Shown: positions 1 to 8,771 of the stretch, in pieces
Layout of the letters: the number at the start of each line of letters is the position of its first letter
Numbering within the stretch: the first letter of the stretch is position 1
NCBI RefSeq assembly: GCF_019900845.1
Contig: NZ_CP074570.1
Coordinates: 2,480,001-2,544,000, forward strand
DNA from: Paraneptunicella aestuarii
Lineage (GTDB): Bacteria > Pseudomonadota > Gammaproteobacteria > Enterobacterales > Alteromonadaceae
Direction: 5' to 3'
DNA: 64,000 nucleotides
The notes under the pieces: model-generated
What the model was told of the DNA's origin: nothing
Seen by the model: the letters and a program-made list of their open reading frames with translations, nothing else
The model's database searches: none
Program-made: the position numbers and the translations under genes

Positions 1-1647
1 TTTGAATCCGTCTGTATGTTTATTTTCTTGCTGCTCATAAGCCGCTTTTTAGAACATTTAAGCCGACGTAAAGCCGCAATGATGGCAGCTAACAGCAATA
101 AACACATGCCTGTTACCGCCCGGCTTCTTATTGACGGTATTGAACAGCAATGTTTAGCTAAAACGTTAAAACCGGGACAGATCGTTAGAACCAAACCGGG
201 AGAAATGCTGCCAGTCGATGGCAAAGTGGTTCAAGGGCAAAGCCATGTCGATGAATCCATGCTCACCGGTGAGTTCCAACCGGAACTAAAAAACGTTGGT
301 GATACGGTTTATGGCGGAACAGTCAATCAAGGTAGTGTGTTAGAAGTCGAAGTCACACATAGCTTACAAAACTCCGCAGTGAGGCATATTAGTCGCCTTC
401 AAGAGCTGGCTTTGGGAGAAAAACCCAGAATTGCCATTTTCGCCGATAAGCTCGCTAAGTTCTTTGTTTACGCGGTTTTATTGTTTGCAACAGGCACATT
501 CCTGTATTGGTCAACCCTGCAAGACGAACATGCCTTAATGTATGCCGTTGCCGTGCTGGTTGCCACCTGCCCTTGTGCCTTGGGGCTCGCAACGCCCAGT
601 GCATTGACCGCCGCAATGGCCAAGCTCAAGCAGTTTAATTTGATCCTGAAATCTGCCGATTTTCTGGAAAACCTTAATCAAATCGACACGGTTGTTTTTG
701 ATAAAACCGGCACATTAACCGAAGGCAAATTCAGCCTGTTCCATTGGAAAAATTACAGCGATTTAAATGACGATCTGGTGTTAAGTATTGCGACCAGTTT
801 GGAAGCCTGCTCCGAACACCCTATCGCCAAAGCCTTTACGGCACAGAACATAGAAAAAGTCGAACAGAGTAAAAACCACGTAGGTAAAGGTGTTGAAGGG
901 GTTATTGCAGGTAAACACTATAAGATTGGCTCTGCAAACTATATTTTTAACTCCTCTACCCTGGAACAGCCTCATACACACAAAGAAGCCAACGTCTTTC
1001 TTGAATGCGAAGGTAAACTGATTGCCAGCTTTGAACTGCGAGATAAATTAAGCGAAGGAGTCCTCGCCTTTATTGATACCATTCGTCATTTACAACCAGT
1101 GATATTAAGTGGTGACAACAGAGCAAACGTAGCCAACATTGCCGAAGAATTGAATATCGCAGAATGGAAAGCAGAATGTCGCCCTGAAGACAAGCTGGAT
1201 TATATCAAGTCATTACAAGCTCAAGGCAAACGCGTGTTAATGGTAGGCGACGGCATTAATGATGGCCCTGTTTTAGCACAGGCAGATATTTCCGTAGCCG
1301 CATCAGGCGCTTCGGATCTCGCCAAAAATGCAGCGGATGTCATTATGCTGGGCGGCAACATTAGCAAATTAATCGCGTTATTTCGTATCGCTCAAAAAAC
1401 GCGCAATACTATCCGCACCAATATTCTCTGGGCATTGGGTTACAACACATCGGTATTACCCCTCGCCATGATCGGTTTTTTAACGCCCTGGATGGCCGTC
1501 ATCGGCATGTCACTGAGTTCTATCATTGTTGTCTATAACTCTACCCGACTTCTTTCTGTTAATATTCCCGACATTGCTAATGTACAGAGTTCTGACAACA
1601 ATCCACTCATGTCAGAAACAAAAGAAACGCCCAGAGAAACAGTATGA
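1..1647 (+). CDS. ccoI: Copper-translocating P1B-type ATPase CcoI/FixI, 5' end cut by window edge
   Basis: The reading frame is open from base 1, so the first part of the gene (metal-binding domain and early membrane helices) lies outside the window. The visible part has the actuator motif LTGE, the copper-site CPC motif in a membrane helix ([11 protein letters not shown]), the phosphorylation motif DKTGTLTEG, the SEHPIA nucleotide-binding motif and the hinge GDGIND. The C-terminal helices contain YN and MSLSS, as expected for copper ATPases. FixI/CcoI enzymes move copper across the inner membrane for assembly of cbb3 cytochrome oxidase. The stop overlaps the ccoS start in an ATGA, which supports CcoI over a general copper-export CopA. 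What is missing upstream is only an edge effect. Confidence 0.93.
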   Translation, partial: FESVCMFIFLLLISRFLEHLSRRKAAMMAANSNKHMPVTARLLIDGIEQQCLAKTLKPGQIVRTKPGEMLPVDGKVVQGQSHVDESMLTGEFQPELKNVGDTVYGGTVNQGSVLEVEVTHSLQNSAVRHISRLQELALGEKPRIAIFADKLAKFFVYAVLLFATGTFLYWSTLQDEHALMYAVAVLVATCPCALGLATPSALTAAMAKLKQFNLILKSADFLENLNQIDTVVFDKTGTLTEGKFSLFHWKNYSDLNDDLVLSIATSLEACSEHPIAKAFTAQNIEKVEQSKNHVGKGVEGVIAGKHYKIGSANYIFNSSTLEQPHTHKEANVFLECEGKLIASFELRDKLSEGVLAFIDTIRHLQPVILSGDNRANVANIAEELNIAEWKAECRPEDKLDYIKSLQAQGKRVLMVGDGINDGPVLAQADISVAASGASDLAKNAADVIMLGGNISKLIALFRIAQKTRNTIRTNILWALGYNTSVLPLAMIGFLTPWMAVIGMSLSSIIVVYNSTRLLSVNIPDIANVQSSDNNPLMSETKETPRETV

Positions 1648-1931
1648 GTATTATTTACGTATTAATTCCATTAGCGATTCTCATTGTAGCCATCGCCATT
1701 GTGGTTTTCTTTTGGGCAGTAAAGAGCGATCAGTTTAATGATCTTGATAGGCAGGGATACAACATATTATTTGATGAGGACATTAAGCAGGATCATGCAT
1801 CAAAAGAAGCTCCTACCTCAGTAAATAATCATCATAGCCAAGCAGAGAAAGAGGAACCGTCTGTACATGAGGGCTCTGTCAGCGAAGAAAACTCTCAGCA
1901 ACCTTCCTCTTCTTCCAATCATGCACGTTGA
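1644..1931 (+). CDS. ccoS: cbb3-type cytochrome oxidase assembly protein CcoS
   Basis: This 95-residue protein has one N-terminal membrane helix (about residues 3-26) followed by the signature [16 protein letters not shown] and an acidic stretch. That is the CcoS/FixS pattern: a small protein needed for cofactor insertion into cbb3 oxidase. It overlaps ccoI by four bases (ATGA), and its own stop lies inside the start of the next gene, so translation of all three is probably coupled. The C-terminal tail (about residues 50-95) is hydrophilic, rich in Ser, Glu, Gln and His, and makes the protein longer than the usual 50-70 residues. The family assignment is firm; the role of the tail is unknown. 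Confidence 0.93.
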   Translation: MSIIYVLIPLAILIVAIAIVVFFWAVKSDQFNDLDRQGYNILFDEDIKQDHASKEAPTSVNNHHSQAEKEEPSVHEGSVSEENSQQPSSSSNHAR

Positions 1932-2586
1932 TCTGATAGCCGCTTTTTTAATTGGCCTCGCTGGCAGTGTTCATTGTGTGTCGATGTGCGGCGGTGTCGT
2001 CGCAGGTCTGAGCTTTGCGATCCCAAAAGAGAAAAACAAGCTGCCTTTTATCGCCACCTATAATATCGGCAGGATCAGCAGCTACACACTCGCTGGCGCA
2101 ATTACTGGAACCTTTGGCAGTATATTCTCGCATCAAATACAAAATGGCATTGTCTGGTTAAACCTTCTTAGTGGCGTATTTCTGATCCTTGTCGCGGCTT
2201 ACATTGGCGGCTGGTGGCGCATTCTCAGTTATCTGGAAAAGGCGGGCGGAAAACTTTGGAAACATATCAGCCCCATAGGGAAACGTTTCGTTCCTTTTAA
2301 ATCTCCTATCTATGCCTTACCTTACGGCATTGTTTGGGGCTGGCTCCCCTGTGGATTGGTTTATTCAGCGTTAACCTGGAGTTTAGCGAGTGAAGCATGG
2401 CTTGATGGGGCATTAACCATGATGTTCTTTGGTATAGGAACTTTACCCTCAGTAATCCTGTTAGCATTATCGGGAAAAAGCCTGGCAAAAATGATGGAAC
2501 GCCCTCAAACCAAACAAATAATGGCAGTTTTAATTTGCTTATTCGGAATTTATAGTATTTCCAAATCCTTGCCAGATATTCTATAG
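1921..2586 (+). CDS. Sulfite exporter TauE/SafE (DsbD-like) membrane protein of the cco cluster
   Basis: A membrane protein of about 221 residues with roughly six helices. It begins [21 protein letters not shown], which carries the paired Cys motif (HC..MCGG) typical of the DsbD_2/TauE-like family found beside ccoS. I chose the ATG at 1921, which overlaps the ccoS stop by 11 bases. The longer in-frame start at 1867 would overlap ccoS by 65 bases and lacks a reason to be preferred. The family is commonly annotated as a sulfite exporter, but in this position it is more likely connected with metal or haem/thiol handling during cbb3 oxidase assembly. That role is inference from the neighbours. 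Confidence 0.85.
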   Translation: MHVDLIAAFLIGLAGSVHCVSMCGGVVAGLSFAIPKEKNKLPFIATYNIGRISSYTLAGAITGTFGSIFSHQIQNGIVWLNLLSGVFLILVAAYIGGWWRILSYLEKAGGKLWKHISPIGKRFVPFKSPIYALPYGIVWGWLPCGLVYSALTWSLASEAWLDGALTMMFFGIGTLPSVILLALSGKSLAKMMERPQTKQIMAVLICLFGIYSISKSLPDIL

Positions 2587-2615
2587 TACCCCTTGAACTA
2601 ACACAGGAACAAAGC

Positions 2616-3356
2616 ATGGCCGGTCACCCGAGTTCTTCTATTCATTGTCAAAATTGTAGTTTCAGTCAGCTATGCTTGCCTTTCAATCTCAATTCGAAAG
2701 AGTTAAGCAAGCTAGACGATATTATCCAGCGTAAACGTCCTATTCAGAAAAATGAGCGTCTATTCACCGCTGGTGATGGGCTAAAAGCATTGTATGCCGT
2801 TCGTTCAGGGTCATTTAAAACATTTACCGTGTCTCAAGATGGTGAAGAGCAAATCACCGCTTTTCATCTACCGGGTGAGATTATTGGGTTTGATGGCTTG
2901 CTGGAGTTAAAACACCAAAGCTTTGCTCAAGCGCTGGAAACGTCGATGGTATGTGAAATCCCCTACCAGACACTGGACGATCTTTCCGGTGAATTTCCTA
3001 AATTAAGACAGCAAATCATGCGCTTGATGAGTAATGAAATTCATCATGATCAGGAAATGTTTATGCTGTTGAACAAACGTACTGCTGAAGAGCGTTTAGC
3101 TTACTTTATTAAGAGTTTGTCGAATCGTTTCCATGATCGTGGCTTCTCCGCTAACGAATTCCGGCTCACCATGACTCGTGGCGAAATCGGAAACTATTTA
3201 GGATTAACGGTTGAAACGATCAGTCGTTTGCTAACGCGATTCCAAAAAGAAAATTTGATCGAAGTAAATGGCAAATTAATCAGCATTGTTAATCATCCCA
3301 AACTGGAAGAAAGAATGGGTTCACAGCGCAATACCTGCTCGGTGACTCTGCAATAA
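2616..3356 (+). CDS. fnr: Oxygen-responsive transcriptional regulator FNR (EtrA)
   Basis: A Crp/Fnr family protein of 246 residues. The N-terminal cysteines C11, C14 and C20 plus the central C113 keep exactly the spacing of the four [4Fe-4S] ligands of E. coli FNR (20, 23, 29, 122). A cyclic-nucleotide-like beta-roll is followed by the dimer helix and a C-terminal helix-turn-helix with [20 protein letters not shown], including the E, S and R that read the TTGAT half-site. FNR activates anaerobic respiration genes when its cluster is intact. It sits directly after the cco assembly genes and before uspE, an arrangement known from related bacteria. FNR-type boxes occur at 3512, 7371 and 11920. 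Confidence 0.96.
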   Translation: MAGHPSSSIHCQNCSFSQLCLPFNLNSKELSKLDDIIQRKRPIQKNERLFTAGDGLKALYAVRSGSFKTFTVSQDGEEQITAFHLPGEIIGFDGLLELKHQSFAQALETSMVCEIPYQTLDDLSGEFPKLRQQIMRLMSNEIHHDQEMFMLLNKRTAEERLAYFIKSLSNRFHDRGFSANEFRLTMTRGEIGNYLGLTVETISRLLTRFQKENLIEVNGKLISIVNHPKLEERMGSQRNTCSVTLQ

Positions 3357-3396
3357 TTCGTTGATTTTAAGTTTTATAATCAAGCCACATTTAAAG

Positions 3397-3420
3397 GCTG
3401 CTATTTTTAGCAGCTTTTTT
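3397..3420 (+). terminator. Rho-independent terminator of fnr
   Basis: A perfect 7-bp stem (GCTGCTA / TAGCAGC) with a TTTT loop is followed by six T residues, 40 bases after the fnr stop. Confidence 0.88.
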
Positions 3421-3511
3421 GTATCCCGCTTTTTACTCCCTGCTATTTTCCTCTAATAAAACGAGTGTGAGATTAGAAAATCAGCAATAAAATGTATTGA
3501 AAAGAGTTAGT

Positions 3512-3525
3512 TTGATCTCAAACAA
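3512..3525 (+). promoter_or_regulatory. Candidate FNR box upstream of uspE
   Basis: TTGATCTCAAACAA differs from the FNR consensus TTGATNNNNATCAA at one position. It lies 88 bases before the uspE start. A -10-like TATGTT at 3561 would place the box centre near -54, which is not a standard activator position, so activation here is less certain than at the other two boxes. Confidence 0.5.
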
Positions 3526-3612
3526 GTCAAAAACTTGCCTATATGGTCAAGCTAAACCATTATGTTAATGTAACTTTTAGTTGTAACTCTCTTATTACCA
3601 AGGTGGATAGAA

Positions 3613-4548
3613 ATGGGTAACTTCCAAAAAATTCTGGCCGTTATAGATCCTACAATTCAAAAACAAAAATCGCTGGATAGAGCGATTGAGCTGGCAGAAA
3701 AAACAGGTGGAAGCATTACCGCCTTCCTTACCATTTATGACTTTTCCTATGAAATGACGACCATGCTTTCCGTTGACGAAAGAGAAGTCATGCGACAAGC
3801 CATGATCGACGACAAAGTGGATTGGCTTACCAGTATTGTTGATGCCCATCAGAAGCAAACCGATGTGCCCATCAATGTAAAAGTTGCGTGGCATAACCGC
3901 CCTTACGAAGGCATTATTATTGAGTGTATGGAGCAAGGCCACGATCTCATAGTAAAAGGCACTCAAAAGCACGATACACTTAAATCAGTTATTTTTACTC
4001 CAACAGATTGGCACCTGTTAAGAAAAGCGCCGGCTTCTGTTTTGTTAGTTAAAGAACACGATTGGCCAGCAAACGGTCAGATCCTTGCTGCGGTGAATGT
4101 GGGTACAGAAGACGAAGCACATCAGTCTTTGAACAAACGAGTTACCAAAACAGCCCACGATATGGCATCGATACTGAAAGCAAACGTTCATTTGGTGAAT
4201 TCTTACCCTGGAACTCCGGTAAACATTGCCATTGAGATCCCGGAATTCGACCCTCAAGGCTATAACGAATCGGTAAAAGCCTATCACGATAAATGCATGA
4301 CTTCCCACGCGCAAACTCATCAAGTTGCTTTGGAAAACTGCCACGTTAAGGAAGGCTTGCCTGAAGATGTTATTCCAGCAGTCGCTAAAGAAATCGACGC
4401 AGAATTAGTGATCATCGGTACTATCGGACGTGTCGGTATTTCTGCGGCGTTAATTGGTAATACCGCAGAGCACGTTATTGATATGCTGGACTGTGATGTT
4501 TTGGCGTTAAAGCCAGAAGGCTTTGAATCTCCTGTGCAGTTGAACTAG
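3613..4548 (+). CDS. uspE: Universal stress protein E
   Basis: A soluble protein of 311 residues made of two tandem Usp domains (about 1-150 and 155-305). The first starts FQKILAVIDPT; the second ends with the nucleotide-loop-like pattern VIIGTIGRVGISAALIGNTAEHVID. Length and layout match E. coli UspE (316 residues), a tandem Usp protein linked to stress survival, motility and adhesion. In E. coli uspE also lies next to fnr, so gene order supports the call. The start is preceded by AAGGTGG, a usable ribosome binding site. A candidate FNR box lies upstream and a strong terminator downstream. Confidence 0.95.
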   Translation: MGNFQKILAVIDPTIQKQKSLDRAIELAEKTGGSITAFLTIYDFSYEMTTMLSVDEREVMRQAMIDDKVDWLTSIVDAHQKQTDVPINVKVAWHNRPYEGIIIECMEQGHDLIVKGTQKHDTLKSVIFTPTDWHLLRKAPASVLLVKEHDWPANGQILAAVNVGTEDEAHQSLNKRVTKTAHDMASILKANVHLVNSYPGTPVNIAIEIPEFDPQGYNESVKAYHDKCMTSHAQTHQVALENCHVKEGLPEDVIPAVAKEIDAELVIIGTIGRVGISAALIGNTAEHVIDMLDCDVLALKPEGFESPVQLN

Positions 4549-4586
4549 TTCTCGTCACACTTCATTTAATTCTACATATTCATTTT

Positions 4587-4618
4587 ATAAGCCCTGTTTT
4601 TACATCAGGGCTTATTTT
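4587..4618 (+). terminator. Rho-independent terminator of uspE
   Basis: A perfect 10-bp stem (ATAAGCCCTG / CAGGGCTTAT) with a 9-base loop, followed by a short T-rich run. Confidence 0.85.
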
Positions 4619-4762
4619 ATTCTCCATACATACCATAATCTTGTCTCTTTTCGGCTCAAACCGGTATTTTAGGTTGATTATTTCCACTGGTCGGTGTACT
4701 TATCTAGCTGCTTCGATAACAACTTATTTTCATTACATTCACACACAAAAACTGGAAGCATC

Positions 4763-7228
4763 ATGACAAATCACGGGAACATCACACACACATTAAAGCC
4801 AAGTAAGCTGTCGCTGGCGATATTGTTTGGATTAAGCTCTCTGGCCGGAGGTCTGTCAGCACAGGAGCAAGCTCCTGCCCAAGACTCTGCAAAACAAGAA
4901 TATAGCGGTATCGAAATTATTAACGTTACTGCACAAAAACGTACCGAAAACCTTCAAGAAGTGCCTATCGCTATCAGCGCTTTCTCGGAAGATGCCATTC
5001 GTAAAATCGGTGCATCAGATTTAAATGATTTAGGCTTATACACTTCAGGTTTCGAATCAAATAACGCGACCGCAACGCAAACCACCTGGACAGTACGTGG
5101 CATCACCACCAATGACTTCGGTATCGGCCTTGACCCTGCGGTAGCCGTTTATATCGACGGTGTATACATCGGTCGTCGCGGTACGTCAAACCTGAACTTC
5201 AACGATGTGGAGCGCGTGGAAATCCTGAAAGGCCCTCAAGGTACGCTATTTGGTCGTAACTCTGCTGCTGGTGCAGTTAACATTATCACCAAATCACCCG
5301 TTATTGATTACGAAGGTAACGTTCGAGTGACTTTAGGTAACTACTACAAACGTAAATTTGAAGGCTTGGTTAACATCCCTATTAACGACAACTGGTCGTT
5401 CCGAGGTTCATATACTTCCAATAATCGCGATGGTTATTTAGACGCCATCGGTAGAGAAGACCTGGGTAATGAACACGATTGGGGTATTCGAGCCAGTTTA
5501 TTTGCTGAATATGTGGATTTTGAAGCCGTGATTCGTGCTGACATTTCCAAGCTAAATCAAGATTCTCGTCCGGCAGTCACAATGAATACAGGCTACGGCC
5601 TTGGCGATCCTTTCGGCCCGGTTGAAACCGACGGCGGTGATGACGTATACGAAGCGCGTGACGTTAAGGGTATTTCTGCCGAGTTGAACTGGCATTTTGG
5701 CGACGTGACTTTCACGTCGATTACAGCCTATCGTGAATTCACACGTTACAACGGTATGGAAGATGACGGAAGCGCCTTTGACAGAGCCTATTTCGTGAGT
5801 GTTCTGGATGAAGACCAGGATCAGTTCAGTCAGGAATTCCGCTTAACGGGTGCATCAGACACTCTCAAATGGACTTTGGGCGCGACTTACTTTAAGGAAG
5901 ACATCGCGCAAGATACTCACGCCAGATTTAAATTCCAAACCTTCGATGGTTTTGCGTTAACCAATGCAGGTCTTGATCCATCGTTGATTCCATCAATTCA
6001 GCCTGGTTTAGGTATGGCGGGTCTTTTCCTGACACGCATTCCAGCACAAACCTTAGGCGCTATTGCGGCTTCGACTATATTCACTCCTGAGCAGGTATTA
6101 GGTTTGATTGTTGCAGCAAACTATGGACGCCCATACGCAGAATCAACCTACAATAATAATGAGGTTGAAAGCTGGGCGGCTTATGCAGACGCCACCTACT
6201 CTATTACCGATAAGCTGGATTTAACCGTAGGTTTGCGTTACACGCGCGATGAGAAAACCTTTGATATCTTCACGCAATACCAGAACGAAATCATTATTCC
6301 ATTTGAAGGCTATGACAACATTCCTATCGGTATCGCCTTTGCAGTGCCAACCGATGTGACCCAGAATGCAACCTGGAGCAAGTTAACACCGCGCGTCGTC
6401 CTTGATTATCAATGGACTAAAGACCTGATGACTTACGCAAGTTACTCAGAAGGTTTCAAAGCAGGCGGATTTAACACTTTGGGTGAAGCCCCTCCAGTTG
6501 ATGAAGAAACGGTAGAAAACATCGAAATCGGATTAAAATCCTCCTGGATGGACAACCAGATCCGCTTGAACCTTGCCTTGTTCAGCTACGACTATACCGA
6601 CTTGCAAAACCACGAGTTAGACGGGCCAGCAGGAACGGTTCCAACCTACAATTTGCGTAACGTTGATGCAGAAGGTCAAGGTGCTGAGGTTGAATTCAAA
6701 TGGCAAGCCACAGATGACTTCCTGATTTCGGCTAACTATGGCTATCTCGACACTGAGTACACTAAATGGGGTTACTTCCCTTGGGAATTGGAAGAAATCG
6801 CACAAGGCGGCACAGTTGCCGATTTAACTGGCGAACCTATTTCTGGCATGCCTAAAACGCGCTACAGCATTGCATTCGATTACATGATGGAATTGGATAT
6901 TGGCGAGTTTGCATGGCACTTCGACTATGCTCATAGCGGCGAACGCCAACAGGATTTGGATGGGCCACAATTAGCTGTATTGCCTTATGACCCCAGCCAG
7001 GTAGAAGGCTTAACGCCTGATAATAAGATCGATTCTTATAATCTGGCTAATTTCCGTTTAACTTACTTCCCGGCAGAAGGTGATTACAACATTTCACTTT
7101 ATGCGCGTAACCTGTTTGACGAGAAATACCTGCTAGGCACAGGCGGTCAGGCCATGGCTGTAGGTTCTCCTATTGCTAACCCAGGTTTGCCTCGTATGTA
7201 CGGTATCGAGTTTAGCTATAATTTCTAA
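4763..7228 (+). CDS. TonB-dependent outer-membrane receptor
   Basis: An 821-residue outer-membrane receptor. The ATG at 4763 gives a signal peptide directly (charged start, then LSLAILFGLSSLAGGLSA); the upstream in-frame ATG at 4694 would add 23 residues that do not look like a secretion signal. A TonB-box-like IEIINVTAQKR and the plug domain (about 40-160, with VPIAISAF and VERVEILKGPQGTLFGRNSAAGAVNI) precede a 22-strand-type barrel ending in aromatic F (FSYNF). The subfamily, with AQKR..NLQEVPI, is abundant in marine Alteromonadales and sphingomonads, where substrates are often unknown organic compounds. No transporter, hydrolase or regulator partner sits beside it, so the substrate cannot be named. 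It interrupts the usual uspE-ttcA neighbourhood. Confidence 0.93.
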   Translation: MTNHGNITHTLKPSKLSLAILFGLSSLAGGLSAQEQAPAQDSAKQEYSGIEIINVTAQKRTENLQEVPIAISAFSEDAIRKIGASDLNDLGLYTSGFESNNATATQTTWTVRGITTNDFGIGLDPAVAVYIDGVYIGRRGTSNLNFNDVERVEILKGPQGTLFGRNSAAGAVNIITKSPVIDYEGNVRVTLGNYYKRKFEGLVNIPINDNWSFRGSYTSNNRDGYLDAIGREDLGNEHDWGIRASLFAEYVDFEAVIRADISKLNQDSRPAVTMNTGYGLGDPFGPVETDGGDDVYEARDVKGISAELNWHFGDVTFTSITAYREFTRYNGMEDDGSAFDRAYFVSVLDEDQDQFSQEFRLTGASDTLKWTLGATYFKEDIAQDTHARFKFQTFDGFALTNAGLDPSLIPSIQPGLGMAGLFLTRIPAQTLGAIAASTIFTPEQVLGLIVAANYGRPYAESTYNNNEVESWAAYADATYSITDKLDLTVGLRYTRDEKTFDIFTQYQNEIIIPFEGYDNIPIGIAFAVPTDVTQNATWSKLTPRVVLDYQWTKDLMTYASYSEGFKAGGFNTLGEAPPVDEETVENIEIGLKSSWMDNQIRLNLALFSYDYTDLQNHELDGPAGTVPTYNLRNVDAEGQGAEVEFKWQATDDFLISANYGYLDTEYTKWGYFPWELEEIAQGGTVADLTGEPISGMPKTRYSIAFDYMMELDIGEFAWHFDYAHSGERQQDLDGPQLAVLPYDPSQVEGLTPDNKIDSYNLANFRLTYFPAEGDYNISLYARNLFDEKYLLGTGGQAMAVGSPIANPGLPRMYGIEFSYNF

Positions 7229-7250
7229 ACTGCTTTTTAGAATTGTATTG

Positions 7251-7279
7251 AGGGGACACTTGCTGTCCCCTTTTCTTTT
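7251..7279 (+). terminator. Rho-independent terminator of the TonB receptor gene
   Basis: An 8-bp stem AGGGGACA / TGTCCCCT with a 5-base loop is followed by TTTCTTTT. Confidence 0.9.
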
Positions 7280-7303
7280 AACGTAAGCCAACCAGGAGTA
7301 AGC

Positions 7304-7363
7304 ATGTTTAAAGGCTCATGTCTTTGTGGAAAAGTTCGTTTTGAAATTATCGCTCTTGAATGA
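7304..7363 (+). pseudogene. Remnant start of a GFA/CENP-V-type (glutathione-dependent formaldehyde-activating-like) gene
   Basis: A good ribosome binding site (AGGAG) precedes an ATG that encodes only 19 residues, MFKGSCLCGKVRFEIIALE, before TGA. SCLCG.VRFEI is the characteristic N-terminus of the GFA/CENP-V zinc-binding family, whose members are usually 110-160 residues. Nothing resembling the rest of the domain follows; the sequence passes at once into an FNR-box region and the next small gene. I read this as the 5' stump of a deleted gene. An unrelated short peptide with the same start is possible but unlikely given the CxC context and the ribosome binding site. Confidence 0.65.
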
Positions 7364-7370
7364 TTTGCCA

Positions 7371-7411
7371 TTGATCTAAATCAGAGTAACGAATTAACCA
7401 AACGATAGTAT
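7371..7411 (+). promoter_or_regulatory. Candidate FNR-activated promoter of the 66-residue protein gene
   Basis: TTGATCTAAATCAG (7371-7384) matches the FNR consensus except for the last base. A -10-like TAGTAT at 7406-7411 would put a start site near 7418, with the box centred about -41, the class II activator position. The leader to the next gene would be about 70 bases. Confidence 0.5.
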
Positions 7412-7490
7412 TTTACTCGTACCTGATGGAATAAACTTCATTCAGGTCTATGGTTAATATTTATACGTTATCTTATCCGGAGAATTTCCC

Positions 7491-7691
7491 ATGGCAGATC
7501 CCAAACACACCCAGGAACAAATCGATAAATATAAAGGACATACTCGCTCTCCCAAAGATCCTTATGAACGTGGTAAAAATGATCGTGCCGGAGACAAGGA
7601 CATCTCAGAAAAAGATGCCCAAGAAATGTCCCAGGAAGACTGGCAAGATTATGTTGATGGCAAAATGGGACGAGAGAAGCGGGATCGCTAA
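7491..7691 (+). CDS. Small, highly charged hypothetical protein (66 residues)
   Basis: I do not recognise this protein. It is rich in Lys, Asp, Glu, Arg and Gln, has almost no hydrophobic residues, and has no signal peptide or membrane helix, so it is probably disordered or a small nucleic-acid or protein-binding factor in the cytoplasm. Motif-like parts are DPYERGKNDR and the end GREKRDR. A GGAGA ribosome binding site eight bases before the ATG and an FNR-type promoter upstream favour a real gene. A hairpin follows at 7721. Other frames across this stretch (for example 7450-7767) have poorer start context. Confidence 0.65.
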   Translation: MADPKHTQEQIDKYKGHTRSPKDPYERGKNDRAGDKDISEKDAQEMSQEDWQDYVDGKMGREKRDR

Positions 7692-7720
7692 ACGTCAGAC
7701 CAACGATCAAATAATTCTTT

Positions 7721-7745
7721 GTAAGCCCTGCAACATGGGGCTTAC
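7721..7745. terminator. Hairpin after the 66-residue gene, possible weak terminator
   Basis: GTAAGCCC / GGGCTTAC form a perfect 8-bp stem around a 9-base loop. There is no T-run on either side, so it may be an RNA-stabilising or factor-dependent end rather than a classical terminator. Confidence 0.4.
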
Positions 7746-7801
7746 CCACACAAATTATATCCGCTAACCATCCGGCTATTCATCCTCCCCCTATTCTCAC
7801 G

Positions 7802-7807
7802 TATAAT
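7802..7807 (+). promoter_or_regulatory. -10 element upstream of ttcA
   Basis: A perfect TATAAT lies 16 bases before the GTG at 7823 and 37 before the GTG at 7844. No good -35 is visible. A start site near 7814 would leave almost no leader for the first GTG, which slightly favours the second as the translation start. Confidence 0.4.
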
Positions 7808-7822
7808 GCGCGCCAATTTTAT

Positions 7823-8749
7823 GTGGTATCGGATTTTTGTCAGGTGACTCAAAAGCAACAGTACAGTTTCAACAAGCTGCAAAAGCGCTTACGACGCTTT
7901 GCAGGCAAAGCCATTGCTGATTTCAATATGATTGAAGATGGCGACAAAGTCATGGTGTGTTTATCGGGTGGTAAGGATAGCTACACCATGTTAGATATTC
8001 TATTGTTCTTGCGCAGCCATGCACCTATTCACTTTGATATCGTTGCTGTGAACCTGGATCAAAAACAACCGGGTTTCCCGGAAGATGTCCTGCCCACTTA
8101 CTTACAAAGTATTGGTGTAGAGTACAAGATAGTTGAAGAAAACACCTACGCTATCGTAAAAGACAAGATCCCTGAAGGAAAAACCACCTGCTCACTTTGT
8201 TCTCGTTTACGTCGTGGTATTTTGTACCGTACAGCAACAGAAATTGGTGCTACAAAAATCGCTTTAGGCCATCACCGTGACGATATTTTAGAAACCCTGT
8301 TTTTGAATATGTTTCATGGCGGAAAGCTTAAAGCCATGCCGCCGAAACTGGTCAGCGATGACGGCAAACATGTTGTCATTCGCCCTCTTGCTTATTGTAC
8401 GGAAAAAGACATCACCAAATACGCAAAGGCACAACAGTTCCCTATCATTCCATGTAACTTATGCGGCTCTCAGGAAAATCTGCAACGCAAAGCTATTAAG
8501 ATGATGCTACAAGAGTGGGCGCGTAAATACCCGGGACGCATTGAAAACATGTTCAGAGCGGTACAGAACGTCGCGCCTTCACACTTGGCAGATGTTAACC
8601 TGTATAACTTTGTTGATATCAAAGCGACGGGCGCTCCGGTGGAAGATGGCGATACTGCATTTGATGCGCCAGACTTCCCTGCATCATCACAGCTCTATTC
8701 ACAAGAAGCCGAGCTTGATGATGACGTGCAAATTATCTCGTTAAATTAG
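7823..8749 (+). CDS. ttcA: tRNA 2-thiocytidine(32) synthetase TtcA
   Basis: A PP-loop ATPase of 308 residues that thiolates C32 of certain tRNAs using an Fe-S cluster. The P-loop motif [10 protein letters not shown], the cluster-binding CSLC (in [10 protein letters not shown]), GHHRDD and PCNLCG are all present, and the protein aligns along its length with E. coli TtcA. No ATG start fits. The frame opens with GTG at 7823; a second GTG at 7844 gives a start ([18 protein letters not shown]) close to the E. coli N-terminus. In many relatives ttcA follows uspE directly; here the TonB receptor and a small gene lie between. It converges with the next gene, 22 bases away. Confidence 0.96.
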   Translation: MVSDFCQVTQKQQYSFNKLQKRLRRFAGKAIADFNMIEDGDKVMVCLSGGKDSYTMLDILLFLRSHAPIHFDIVAVNLDQKQPGFPEDVLPTYLQSIGVEYKIVEENTYAIVKDKIPEGKTTCSLCSRLRRGILYRTATEIGATKIALGHHRDDILETLFLNMFHGGKLKAMPPKLVSDDGKHVVIRPLAYCTEKDITKYAKAQQFPIIPCNLCGSQENLQRKAIKMMLQEWARKYPGRIENMFRAVQNVAPSHLADVNLYNFVDIKATGAPVEDGDTAFDAPDFPASSQLYSQEAELDDDVQIISLN

Positions 8750-8771
8750 GAGATAGCGGCGATAATCAAAC

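Noticed and set aside
7450..7767. 105-codon frame overlapping the 66-residue gene
   Set aside because: Poor start context and runs through the hairpin at 7721; the 66-residue frame has the better ribosome binding site.
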